Assembly: GCF_009727155.1 (NCBI RefSeq)
Contig: NZ_WNWM01000002.1
Location: 5,146,001 to 5,210,000, forward strand
Reading direction: 5' to 3'
From: Pseudoduganella dura
GTDB taxonomy: Bacteria; Pseudomonadota; Gammaproteobacteria; Burkholderiales; Burkholderiaceae_D
Length of the DNA stretch: 64,000 nt
Notes under the pieces: model-generated
Databases searched by the model: none
What the model saw: the letters and a program-made list of their open reading frames with translations, nothing else
Told to the model about the DNA's origin: nothing
Shown: piece by piece, positions 53,600 to 62,705 of the stretch
How the letters are laid out: each line of letters begins with the position of its first letter
Numbering within the stretch: the stretch's first letter is position 1
Position numbers and translations under genes: made by a program

Positions 53600-54828
53600 C
53601 GTGCCGGGTCCGCCAGCAGCAGTTCGGCGAAGGCGGTCATCTGTTCGGCCGGGGCATCGTTGCCGAATTTCTGGCGGTACAGGCGGGCGAAAACGTCTTC
53701 CGGCTGCAGTTGCGCCAGCTGGTCCAGCGACACCGCGGCGTCTTCCAGCGAGGTGCCGCGGTTGCCGCTGCTGGTCTCGATCTTCGCCAGCCGCACATGC
53801 TTGCCTTCCAGCGCGGCCTCGATGCGGGCCCGCAGGCCGGGTTCCGGCGCGTCGAGGCGCACGCGCACTTCGAGGTAAGGCTGGGCATATGCGGGCGCCA
53901 GCGGAAAGTCGAGCGCCTCCAGTTCATCGAGCACCTGGGCCAGCGGGGCGGGACGGGTCGGCACGCGCAGCAGGTGCACGGCGCGCGGCACCGGGATCGG
54001 CACCGTGTCGCGCAGCGCCTGGCCGTCGAGGTCGATGCGCAGCACCTGGTGCTGGTAATGCACCTCGGAGAACGACAACGGCAGCGGGCTGCCGCAATAG
54101 CGGATGTGCGCATGGCGGCCGATCTGCTGCGCCAGGTGCAGGTGGCCGAGGGCCGCGTAGGCGATCGACGGGCCGAAGATCCCGGCCGGCAGCATCTCGG
54201 TGCCGCCGATGACGATGCGGCGTTCCGAGTCGGCCGACATCTGGCCGTCGACCATGTGGCAGTGCCCCATCGCGACGATGGCCTGGCCGGGCTGGCGCAG
54301 CGACTCGGCGTGCGCCAGCGCCAGCCGGTACAGTTCGGCGATGCCGGCCAGGTACGGATCGGCGCCGTTGTCGAGACGCGGGACGTCCGCCGGGCGCAGG
54401 AACGGCACCGCCAGGCACCATGCGGCCACGGCGCCGTCGTGGTTGGTCAGCGGGTGCACCAGGCGCGCCACGTCGATCGTGCCGTCGGCGGCGCGCTCCA
54501 CGTTGCCGACCACGCGCGTGCCGAGTTCCTCGAGCAGCGGGCCCGGGGCGTCGATGCGGCCGGGCGAATCGTGGTTGCCGGCCACCAGCATGATGTCCAG
54601 CCCCGGCGCCGCCTGTTTCGCCTGGCGCAGGAAGCGGTACAGCTGGCGCTGCGAAGCGGCCGAAGGATTGGCGTTGTCGAACACGTCGCCGGCGATCAGC
54701 AGCGCGTCGGCCTGTTCGGCGACGATGATTTCCAGCAGCCAGTCGAGAAAGCACTGGTGCTCGTAATGCCGGTCGAAATTGTGGAGCGACTGGCCCAGGT
54801 GCCAGTCCGAGGTGTGCAGCAGGCGCAT
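53596..54828 (-). CDS. sbcD: Exonuclease subunit SbcD
   Basis: 410 residues from ATG 54828, which starts MRLLHTSDWHLGQ exactly at the Mre11 phosphodiesterase motif I. Metal motifs: DWHLG, IAGDVFDN, LVAGNHDS, AMGHCHMVDG and ALGHLHL. The nuclease half of SbcCD; coupled to sbcC by a 4-base overlap. Confidence 0.97.
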   Translation of the reverse strand: MRLLHTSDWHLGQSLHNFDRHYEHQCFLDWLLEIIVAEQADALLIAGDVFDNANPSAASQRQLYRFLRQAKQAAPGLDIMLVAGNHDSPGRIDAPGPLLEELGTRVVGNVERAADGTIDVARLVHPLTNHDGAVAAWCLAVPFLRPADVPRLDNGADPYLAGIAELYRLALAHAESLRQPGQAIVAMGHCHMVDGQMSADSERRIVIGGTEMLPAGIFGPSIAYAALGHLHLAQQIGRHAHIRYCGSPLPLSFSEVHYQHQVLRIDLDGQALRDTVPIPVPRAVHLLRVPTRPAPLAQVLDELEALDFPLAPAYAQPYLEVRVRLDAPEPGLRARIEAALEGKHVRLAKIETSSGNRGTSLEDAAVSLDQLAQLQPEDVFARLYRQKFGNDAPAEQMTAFAELLLADPAR

Positions 54829-54933
54829 GAAGTTACCGGAGGACGCAGGGGGCTGAATGGAGCGCAACAGTTTAACGCATCCCGGCGCAGGCCGGGCAGC
54901 CCCGATGGATCGGTCGCGCCGGGCCGGTCCCGT

Positions 54934-55689
54934 TCAGCGCCGGGCGCCGTTGCCCCGGTTGGCGCCGCGCCGCCGCGCGGTGAATGCAACCAGGCCCAGC
55001 CCGGCGGCGAACATCGCATAGCTGGCCGGCTCCGGCACGGCCAGCGCCAGCTGGTAATCGAAGCTCGCGGCGCGGCCGACGCCGACGCCCAGCTGGCTCA
55101 GGCTGCCATCCGGTGCCACGTCCCAGTTGTAGATCGAAAAGCCTTTCGTCAGCGGGTCGGCGTAATACGCAATGGCAGGCGTGAGCACCGAATTGATGGG
55201 GAAATGATCGGTGTCAAGGAATGCATATTGCTGGATCGAGGCATAGTCGCCATACGTGGCCGGATCGAAACTCACGTTCTGGTAGAAACGCTTCGTGGTC
55301 TGGCCGCTGCCGTCGGTATCGACCAGGATCTGCGAACTGACCAGCCCTGTCGTTTGCATGGTGTAGAGCTGGTTGTCGACCTTCAGCGACACCGTCAGGG
55401 CCGCGTCGCTGGCCTGCATCCAGAAGTTGTCCGTGCTGGCGACCACGTTGGCGCTGTCGAACACGCTGGTCACGGTCAGCTCGTACGCACCGGTGCCGCT
55501 GAGGTTGCCTTGTGAAAAGAAGCCCGGCAACTGGAAATTGGCGGCAGTGCCCTGGGTGCTGGTGGTGATCGTGTAGGTACCGGCGGCGGCCGTGGCGCAG
55601 GCCAGCGCGGCAAGCAGGCCGGCTGCGACCCGCAGCATGGCCACGTCGCGGCGCGGCGGTAGCGAAGAGAAAGCAAGGCGTGTATTCAT
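54934..55689 (-). CDS. PEP-CTERM sorting domain protein
   Basis: 251 residues. Signal peptide VAAGLLAALACATAAAG, a beta-rich extracellular body (Thr/Ser-rich, TYTITTSTQGTAANFQ), and a C-terminal sorting tag: VPEPASYAMFAAGLGLVAF followed by basic ARRRG. Exosortase (EpsH/XrtA) processing is expected at this tag. The function of the body is unknown. The name of the group is set by the VPEP motif; expression is often tied to exopolysaccharide production. Confidence 0.93.
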   Translation of the reverse strand: MNTRLAFSSLPPRRDVAMLRVAAGLLAALACATAAAGTYTITTSTQGTAANFQLPGFFSQGNLSGTGAYELTVTSVFDSANVVASTDNFWMQASDAALTVSLKVDNQLYTMQTTGLVSSQILVDTDGSGQTTKRFYQNVSFDPATYGDYASIQQYAFLDTDHFPINSVLTPAIAYYADPLTKGFSIYNWDVAPDGSLSQLGVGVGRAASFDYQLALAVPEPASYAMFAAGLGLVAFTARRRGANRGNGARR

Positions 55690-55781
55690 GGTCGGGTTCC
55701 AGAAAGTCGGGCCGCGCGCGGCAGGTGTCCGAAGTGTACGAGGATGACCACCCGGGCGGCGCACTGTAGCGTGCCGTGCCG

Positions 55782-58082
55782 TCAGGCGGCATCCGGCTGC
55801 TGGCCGCCCAGCGTGCCGCCCGTGCGGAACGTGTTGCGCCCGGCCTGCTTGGCTTCGTACAGCAGCGTGTCGGCGCGCGCCAGCAGCTCGGCCGGCGCCA
55901 GGTCGCCACTGCGGTAAAAGGCGACACCGATGCTGGTCGAGATGCCGACCCGCACGCCGTCCAGGTCGAACGCCGCGGCCATCGCCGCCACCAGCTTGGC
56001 GGCGGCGCGTTCCGCGTCCTCGCAGCGGAGCAGGCGCTCGAGGATGATCGTGAACTCGTCGCCGCCCAGCCGCGCCACCGTATCGCTTTCCCGCAACGCA
56101 TGCGTCAGGCGGCCGGCGAATGCCTTCAGCAGCGCGTCGCCGACCGCATGGCCATGCGTGTCGTTGACCGGTTTGAAACGGTCGATGTCCATGTACATCA
56201 CGGCCATCAGCGTGCCGTGCTCGCGGCTGTACTGCATCGCGGCGTCGAGGCGCTTCGTGAAACCGGCCCGGTTCATGAGGCCCGTCAGCGCATCGATCGT
56301 GGACAGGCGGAGCAGGTGCTGCTTTTCGCGGCGCTGCGCGGTGACATCGGTGCGTACCACGTGGAAGCCGGTGACGTGTTCGCCGGCTTCGTCGCGCTGC
56401 GGGATATAGCGCACCTCGAAGCTGCGCCCGGTGCCCTCCGGCGGCGGCGCCTCGTCTTCCTCGAACGACACCGTTTCGCCGGCGAGCGCGCGGCAGACCC
56501 ACGGCTGCACCCGCATGTAGCGTTCCTCGCCGATGATCTCGCGTGCCGACCGGCCGATCGCCTGCACGCCCATGCGCGTGAATTCGCGTTCGTACACCAG
56601 GTTCTGGAATCGGTAGACCTCGTCGCGGTCCACGTAGGCGATCATCGCCGGCATCATGTCGGCGAGCGTGCGCAGGCGCGCTTCCTTTTCACGCAGTGCC
56701 GCCATCGCCTGGCGGCTTGCCAGCTCGGCCTGCTTGCGGGCCGTGATGTCGCGGGTGGTGACCGCCACGCCGTCGTCGATGGCCACGACCTGGTGCTGCA
56801 GCCAGCGCGGCGGCCCGGTACGGGTGGCGAATTCCTCTTCCAGCGGCTGGCCGGTCTCGAGCACGCTGCGGTATCTGTCGAGCAGGCCCTCGTCGCGCCA
56901 CGCGGGCGCCAGCTGGCCGATGCGCCGGCCCAGCAGCCCGGCGCGGGGATGGCCCAGCATCGCGGCACCCGGCTCGTTGATGTCGACCAGGATGAAGTCG
57001 CCGCCGCACGCCTCGCGGCAGGCTTTCAGCAGGAACAGCGCGTCCAGGCTGGCGTCGATGGCAGCGTGCAGCTGCCGCTGCGCCGCGCGCGCCGCCCGGG
57101 TGCTGTTGCGCAGGCGGCGCGCGTGGCGCTGCAGCAGCCCCACGAAGGCCAGTACCACGATCGAAGCCACGGTCGCCACGCTCACGTACATGGTGCGGCG
57201 CCGCTCGAAGCGGGCCAGCGCGTGCGCCTTGCTGTGGCCCACGACGGCCATCAGCGCGAAGCGCGGCATGTCGCGGAAGGCGTAGATGCGCGCGATACCG
57301 TCGACCGGACGGCGCGGCAGCGCTTCTTCGGCGCCGGCGGCGGCGCCGGTGCCCGCAGCAGCGCCGCCCTGCACTGCGGCGAACGCCAGCGTGTCGTCGC
57401 TGAACACCCGGTCGTCGACGCGGCTGGCGGCCAGGCCCGTGTCGCGGCTCAACAGGCCGACATAGCCCCCCGGGCCCGGCTCCAGCCGGTCGTAGTCGTC
57501 GATGAACAGCGCCGGATCGACATGCATCACGATGGCGCCGGCAAAGTGCCCGGCGCCGTCGTCGAGGCGACGGGCGACGCGGATGCGCCATCCCTTCGTT
57601 GCCGGGTCCACGAGGGGATTGGAGAAGTGCGCCATGTCGCCGGCCGAACCGGCCAGCGCGCGAAACCAGCCTTCGTCGCCCGCACGCGGCGCGAACGTGC
57701 CGTGCAGGCTGTCGGCCAGCCTGCCGTCGGGACCGTACAGCGCGACCGGCAGCGCCAGGCGGACCGGCAGCAGCAAGGTCAACGGACCGTTGCGGCGCGT
57801 GAACTCCGGCAGGCGCAGCGCGCCATCCGTTTCCTCGAACTTCAGCTTGAACAGCTGCGTGGCATGGTCGGCCTGGCGCAGCAGGAAGCCGGCATTCTCG
57901 GCCAGCGTGCGCGCCTGCGCGTGGCTGCGCAATACCGCTTCATGGCGTGCCGTGGCCCGCTCCTGGCGCACCTGCCAGTACACCGCCGACCACATCGCCG
58001 CCAGCAGCACGGCCGCGAAAGCGGGCAGCAGCAGCACCCGGTACAACCTGCGCAGCGCGCTCGTCCTGTCCTTCTCCGTCAC
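55782..58082 (-). CDS. Membrane diguanylate cyclase with PAS domains
   Basis: 766 residues. TM1 about 15-35, an extracytoplasmic sensor (35-295, Cache-like), TM2 about 300-318, two PAS domains (AIDASLDALFLL; MPAMIAYVDRDEVYRFQN) and a C-terminal GGDEF domain. The active site GGDEF is intact at 673-677 (RLGGDEF), and the I-site R664-E-S-D667 lies 5 residues before it, so product inhibition by c-di-GMP is expected. It should make c-di-GMP in response to an unknown external signal. Minus strand, divergent from the DUF2804 gene. Confidence 0.95.
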   Translation of the reverse strand: MTEKDRTSALRRLYRVLLLPAFAAVLLAAMWSAVYWQVRQERATARHEAVLRSHAQARTLAENAGFLLRQADHATQLFKLKFEETDGALRLPEFTRRNGPLTLLLPVRLALPVALYGPDGRLADSLHGTFAPRAGDEGWFRALAGSAGDMAHFSNPLVDPATKGWRIRVARRLDDGAGHFAGAIVMHVDPALFIDDYDRLEPGPGGYVGLLSRDTGLAASRVDDRVFSDDTLAFAAVQGGAAAGTGAAAGAEEALPRRPVDGIARIYAFRDMPRFALMAVVGHSKAHALARFERRRTMYVSVATVASIVVLAFVGLLQRHARRLRNSTRAARAAQRQLHAAIDASLDALFLLKACREACGGDFILVDINEPGAAMLGHPRAGLLGRRIGQLAPAWRDEGLLDRYRSVLETGQPLEEEFATRTGPPRWLQHQVVAIDDGVAVTTRDITARKQAELASRQAMAALREKEARLRTLADMMPAMIAYVDRDEVYRFQNLVYEREFTRMGVQAIGRSAREIIGEERYMRVQPWVCRALAGETVSFEEDEAPPPEGTGRSFEVRYIPQRDEAGEHVTGFHVVRTDVTAQRREKQHLLRLSTIDALTGLMNRAGFTKRLDAAMQYSREHGTLMAVMYMDIDRFKPVNDTHGHAVGDALLKAFAGRLTHALRESDTVARLGGDEFTIILERLLRCEDAERAAAKLVAAMAAAFDLDGVRVGISTSIGVAFYRSGDLAPAELLARADTLLYEAKQAGRNTFRTGGTLGGQQPDAA

Positions 58083-58255
58083 TGGCTCCCCGCTGGTGGT
58101 CGATGCAGTCCGTATGGAAGTGCGTCCCGGTATTCTGCCCGGAATCGTCCGGGCCGGCAGGAACGGTGCGCTGCGGTGGCGGAGTTATACTTCCACCGGG
58201 GGCTCACCCGTTACGATGAAAGCTCAGAATTGACAGAACCGACACCTAGGTTGCT

Positions 58256-59287
58256 ATGCGGAATTTTATTGCCCGCAGTCCCCGAGGTACCCGCGTGAAT
58301 ACAGTCCATGCGCTGTTGCCGCCGGCGCCCGAGCGCATCGTGGGTGCCGATGGAGCACCGGTGCTGGGCCGGCATGCCGGCATCCTGCGCGGCTGCGACT
58401 GGGAGCGGCTGGCGCCGCCCCATGCGCGCAATGCGCTGTGGCGCCGGCTGCATCACAAGCGCTGGCATTACGCGGCGCTGTCCGCGGAGCGGATGTTCTG
58501 CGCGGTCGCCGTCGTCGACCTGGGCTGGATGACCACCTGTTTCGCCTGGGCGTTCGAGCGCGACGACGGCGACATGCTGGCCAATTTCTCGCAGGACGGC
58601 TGGCCCGGGCGGCTGTCGGCCACGCTGGCGCGCGATGCGCGCGGCAACAGCACCTTCTCGCGCCGCGGCGTGTTCATCGACCTGGGGCCGGCCGGGCTGT
58701 CGCTGCGCAGCCCGTGGCTGGAAATCGATGCCTGCTTCGGCACCGCGCCGGCACCGTCGCTGGTCGCATGCGGCCTCGTCCAGGGCGGCGCCGTGCACGC
58801 TACGCAGAAGACGGGCGGCCTCGCGCTGGAAGGCGAGGTGCGCACGTGGCGCGGCGAATATCCGCTGCACGGCGGCACCGCCAGCATCGACTATTCGAAC
58901 GGCTTGCTGGCGCGACGCACCGCATGGCGCTGGGCCTCCGGGCATGACGCGGAACTGGGCTTCAACCTGCAGGCCGGCTATTTCGGCGCCAACGAGAACG
59001 CGCTCTGGCTCGATGGCGGCCTGTTCCCGCTGGCGCCGGCGCGCTTCATCCACAATGCGGACGATCCGCTCGAGCCATGGCGCGTTTTCACCGAGGACGA
59101 CTGCCTCGACCTGGTCTTCACGCCGCTCGCGGCGCGCCGGGAAGCGCGCGACCTGCGCATTGCCGCCAGCCGCTACGTGCAGCCGTTCGGCACCTTTTCG
59201 GGCTGGGTGCGCAGCACGCCGGATGCGCCGAAGCGGATGGTCACGCGGCTGGCCGGGGTGACCGAACAGCACTTCGCGCGCTGGTGA
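58256..59287 (+). CDS. DUF2804 family protein
   Basis: 343 residues, matching DUF2804 length. A beta-rich, lipid- or carbohydrate-mutase-like body with the family elements FERDDGDMLANFSQDGWPG, GGTASIDYSNGLLARRTAW and WRVFTEDDCLDLVFTP. ATG 58256 or GTG 58295 (VNTVHALLPPAP, with GAGG nearby) could start it. Function unknown. Transcribed toward the Pat gene, with only 4 bases between them, so the two probably form an operon. Confidence 0.8.
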   Translation: MRNFIARSPRGTRVNTVHALLPPAPERIVGADGAPVLGRHAGILRGCDWERLAPPHARNALWRRLHHKRWHYAALSAERMFCAVAVVDLGWMTTCFAWAFERDDGDMLANFSQDGWPGRLSATLARDARGNSTFSRRGVFIDLGPAGLSLRSPWLEIDACFGTAPAPSLVACGLVQGGAVHATQKTGGLALEGEVRTWRGEYPLHGGTASIDYSNGLLARRTAWRWASGHDAELGFNLQAGYFGANENALWLDGGLFPLAPARFIHNADDPLEPWRVFTEDDCLDLVFTPLAARREARDLRIAASRYVQPFGTFSGWVRSTPDAPKRMVTRLAGVTEQHFARW

Positions 59288-59291
59288 CCGC

Positions 59292-61739
59292 ATGAGCATC
59301 CGCCACCTGGACCGCCTGTTCGAACCGCGCTCGGTGGCGATAATAGGAGCTTCGCAGCGGCCGGGGCGGATCGGCACCACGGTGCTCGACAACATGGCCG
59401 CCAGCGGTTTCGCCGGCGCGCTGTGGCCCGTCAACCCCAAATACGACACGCTGCTCGGCATCGCCTGCCATGCCAGGGTGGCGGCGCTGCCGGCGGCGCC
59501 GGACCTTGCCGTGATCTGCACGCCGCCCGACTCGGTGCCCGGCCTGGTGGCCGAACTGGGCGCGCGCGGCACCCGCGCGGCGATCGTGCTGACGGCGCTG
59601 TCTCCCGGCCAGCGCGCCGCGATGCTGAAAGCGGCGCGGCCGCACCTGCTGCGCATCCTCGGGCCCGGCGGCATCGGCCTGATCGGCCCGGCCGCCGGCG
59701 TCAACGCCAGCGTCGCGCACGCGGGCGCGCGGCCGGGGCGCACCGCCTTCGTGTCGCAGTCCGGCATGCTGATGACGGCCGTTCTGGACTGGGCGCGGCA
59801 GCACCAGATCGGTTTTTCGCGCGTGGTATCGGTGGGCGAGGGCGGCGATGTCGACGTGGCCGATCTGCTCGACTGGCTGGCCGGCGATGCCGATACCCAG
59901 GCCATCGTGCTGCACATCGAAAGCGTCGCCGACGCGCGCAAGTTCATGTCGGCGGCGCGCATCGCGGCGCGCGGCAAGCCGGTCGTGGTGCTGAAGTCGG
60001 GCCGGGGCGGCGAGCGCGACGACCGCGTGGTGGATGCGGCGATCCGGCGGGCCGGCATGCTGCGTGTGTATTCGTCGGCCGACCTGTTCGACGCGGTGCA
60101 GACCGTGGCGCGCGCCCGGCCGCTGCCTGGCGAGCGCCTGGCCGTCGTCAGCAATACCGCCAGCCTGGGATTGCTGGCGACGGACGCGCTGGCGTGGACC
60201 GGCGGCCGGCTGGCGCCGCTGTCGCCGGCCACGCTGCGCGCGCTGAAGCCCCTGGCGGCGGAAGGCGTGCCGGCCGCCAACCCGCTCGATATCGGCACCC
60301 GGGCCGATACCGCGCGCCACGTGGCCGCGGTGCGTGCGCTGCTCGACGAGCCGCAGGCCGATGCGCTGTTGCTGGTGCACGTGCCCACGCCGGCGGCCGG
60401 CAGCACCGAGGTGGCGCGCTCGCTGGTGCCGGCGGTGCGCGGTGCGCGCCAGATCGTGCTGTCGTGCTGGCTGGGCGGCGACGAGGTGGCCGAGGCGCGC
60501 GGCGTGTTCGCCGATGCCGGGCTGGCCACCTACGACACGCCGGAAAAGGCGGTGCGCGCGTTCCGCCAGATGGTGCAGTACCGGCGCAACCAGGCATTGC
60601 TGATCGAAGTGCCGCCCGGCGTGCCGGCCGTACGCGAACGCGAGCGCGCCACGGCGCGGCGCATCGTGGGCGCCGCGCGGCAGGCGGGCCGCGACACGCT
60701 GGACGACGCCGAGTGCCGCACCGTGCTGGCGGCTTATGGATTGCGGTATGACTTGCCGGACGGCGCGGGGGCAGGCGCGCCGGCGTGGATGCAGCCGGCC
60801 GCCGGCCGGGACGCGCCGCCGCTGCGCATCGGCATGCATGTCGACCCGGTCTTCGGCCCGGCGCTGGAGTTCGGCATGGGCGGCGCCGCCGGCAGCGTGG
60901 CGCGCGACTGTGCCGCCGGGCTGCCGCCGCTGAACATGGTGCTGGCGCGCGACATCGTGGCGCGCACCCGCGCCGGCAACGCGCTGGCCGCGACGGACGG
61001 CGCATGCCGTGCGCTGGTGCAGGTGGCGGAACTGGTGACCGACCTGCCGGAGGTGGCGGCGCTTGAGCTCGACCCGATGCAGATGGTGCAGGCCGGGCCG
61101 GCGGCGCCGCGCGATGGCGCGGAACCGCTCCCGGACACGCTGGCCGCGCTGCGCGCCCGCATCGTGCTCGGCCCGCCGCGGCCCGAGTCGGCGCTGGCGA
61201 TCCGCCCGTATCCGCAGGCGCTCGCGGAAATTATCGACTGGCAGGGCGCGCAGCTGACGCTGCGCCCGATCCGGCCTGAGGATGCGCCGGCCCATGTGCG
61301 CTTCTTCGCCGCGCTCGACCCGGAAGACGTGCGGCTGCGTTTCTTTTCCGCGCTGCGCGAATTGCCGCCGGCCCAGCTGGCACGGCTCACGCAGATCGAC
61401 TACGACCGCGCGATGGCCTTCATCGCTACCCGGACCGGGCCGGACGGCACGGCGGAAACGCTGGGCGTGGTGCGGGCCGTGGCCGATCCGGACAATCGCA
61501 GCGCCGAATTCGCCGTGGTGGTGCGCTCGGACCTGAAGGGGCTGGGGCTGGGAGCGATCCTGTTCGGCAAGCTGGTCGATTATTTCCGCACCCGGGGCAC
61601 CGGCTGCCTGACCGGCGATGCGTTTGCGGAAAATGTTGGAGTCCAGAAACTTGTCCGTCGGTTCAACGGCACCGTCCAATCCGGCGACGAGGCGGGCACC
61701 GTACGATTGACGGTGCCATTGCATGGGAAATCATCTTAG
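59292..61739 (+). CDS. Pat-type lysine acetyltransferase with shortened acyl-CoA ligase region
   Basis: 815 residues. An N-terminal CoA-binding domain (FEPRSVAIIGASQRPGRIG), succinyl-CoA-ligase-like domain (FVSQSGMLMTAVLDWARQHQIGFS, VGEGGDVDVADLLDW) and a C-terminal GNAT domain (~650-815, IRPEDAPAHVRFFAALDPEDVRLRFF; acetyl-CoA site LGLGAILFGKLVDYF). Pat/PatZ/YfiQ proteins are ~880-900 residues. The ATP-grasp part (~475-600) lacks the usual block with the HKSD motif. Such proteins acetylate Acs and other lysines; the ligase part is normally inactive, and here it is clearly degenerate. The GNAT part looks intact. Confidence 0.88.
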   Translation: MSIRHLDRLFEPRSVAIIGASQRPGRIGTTVLDNMAASGFAGALWPVNPKYDTLLGIACHARVAALPAAPDLAVICTPPDSVPGLVAELGARGTRAAIVLTALSPGQRAAMLKAARPHLLRILGPGGIGLIGPAAGVNASVAHAGARPGRTAFVSQSGMLMTAVLDWARQHQIGFSRVVSVGEGGDVDVADLLDWLAGDADTQAIVLHIESVADARKFMSAARIAARGKPVVVLKSGRGGERDDRVVDAAIRRAGMLRVYSSADLFDAVQTVARARPLPGERLAVVSNTASLGLLATDALAWTGGRLAPLSPATLRALKPLAAEGVPAANPLDIGTRADTARHVAAVRALLDEPQADALLLVHVPTPAAGSTEVARSLVPAVRGARQIVLSCWLGGDEVAEARGVFADAGLATYDTPEKAVRAFRQMVQYRRNQALLIEVPPGVPAVRERERATARRIVGAARQAGRDTLDDAECRTVLAAYGLRYDLPDGAGAGAPAWMQPAAGRDAPPLRIGMHVDPVFGPALEFGMGGAAGSVARDCAAGLPPLNMVLARDIVARTRAGNALAATDGACRALVQVAELVTDLPEVAALELDPMQMVQAGPAAPRDGAEPLPDTLAALRARIVLGPPRPESALAIRPYPQALAEIIDWQGAQLTLRPIRPEDAPAHVRFFAALDPEDVRLRFFSALRELPPAQLARLTQIDYDRAMAFIATRTGPDGTAETLGVVRAVADPDNRSAEFAVVVRSDLKGLGLGAILFGKLVDYFRTRGTGCLTGDAFAENVGVQKLVRRFNGTVQSGDEAGTVRLTVPLHGKSS

Positions 61740-61836
61740 CGCGATCGGAATGTCGGTAGCCAACCTTGCGCTGTGTCAAAGTGTCCATGTCGCTGTTATT
61801 TACACTCTGAATCTCTGTTATGAGCCAGGAGCTAGA

Positions 61837-62550
61837 ATGTTAACGGCCACTTATACTCTGGTTGCGATGTCGGTGGAACAGTCGAGTGTTCGACTGAGCC
61901 TGCTTTCATTCCAGAAATATGTGCAATCGACGCTGACCCGTCAGCAGAGTCTGACGCTGTCGCAGCTTGAATACGCGTGCGAAACGCTGGAACACCTGTA
62001 CCAGGCCTGCAGCTGGCGCAAGGTGGAGCTGTACCTGATCCCGGCCCTGCGCCAGGCCACCCAGCGCGCCGACCAGCTGCTCGAGGAACTGTCGCGCCTG
62101 AACGCGCTCGCGCTCGACGTGGTGCGGCGGTTGAAGGAAGGCCGCCGGGCCGGCCTGCGTAGTGAAGCAAATGATAGGGCCAGCGAAAGCGCCGATGAAG
62201 GCGCTGCGCATGGCAACGGCCACGTGGCGGCCTTTTGCGACGCGGTCGACAGCTTTTGCGGCGCCTTGCTGCAACGGCTCGAAAAGGAAGAGAAGGAATT
62301 GTTCGCGATCGCCCGCAGCGCGATCTGCGGCGATGCGTGGTTTGCCATAGCCAACAAGCTGCTGGCGCACGATGCCCAGGTGGCCGAGGCGCGCCGCAGC
62401 GGCGTCGAGGATGCCGCCGTGATCTCGCTCGTGCCCCGGCTGGCGCCGCCGGCCGAACCGGTCGCCGATATCGATATCCACATGCCGGCGGTACGGTCGG
62501 CCAGGGCGGCCCGGGCCCGCGCGGCGGCACGCAGCGCATCTGTCGACTGA
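61837..62550 (+). CDS. Uncharacterised alpha-helical protein (237 residues)
   Basis: ATG 61837 is chosen for AGGAG 5 bases upstream; an upstream in-frame ATG at 61723 overlaps the Pat gene end. Entirely helical by composition. A conserved-looking core, EHLYQACSWRKVELYLIPALR and LLQRLEKEEKELFAIARSAI, gives a faint resemblance to hemerythrin-like bundles, but the expected His/Asp iron ligands are not lined up. No membrane segment or signal peptide. The C-terminus is Ala/Arg-rich. Function unknown. Confidence 0.6.
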   Translation: MLTATYTLVAMSVEQSSVRLSLLSFQKYVQSTLTRQQSLTLSQLEYACETLEHLYQACSWRKVELYLIPALRQATQRADQLLEELSRLNALALDVVRRLKEGRRAGLRSEANDRASESADEGAAHGNGHVAAFCDAVDSFCGALLQRLEKEEKELFAIARSAICGDAWFAIANKLLAHDAQVAEARRSGVEDAAVISLVPRLAPPAEPVADIDIHMPAVRSARAARARAAARSASVD

Positions 62551-62705
62551 GCTGCCGACTGAGCGGCCGACCGAGCGGCGGCCGGGTCGCGGCTGCCGGC
62601 CCGCCCCGGTGCCGGCCGCTGCGCTCCGGGCCCGCCCGCAGGTTGCAACGCCGCTGAAACCTGTGCTGCGCTATGATGGCGGTTTTGATCCATCCATGGC
62701 ACATC

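Noticed and set aside
55776..58298. 840-codon open frame antisense to the diguanylate cyclase
   Set aside because: The minus strand encodes TM-PAS-PAS-GGDEF with intact catalytic residues; the plus-strand frame is a composition artefact.
59241..61724. 827-codon open frame antisense to the Pat-type gene
   Set aside because: No domain, His/Arg-rich, fully opposite a recognisable protein.
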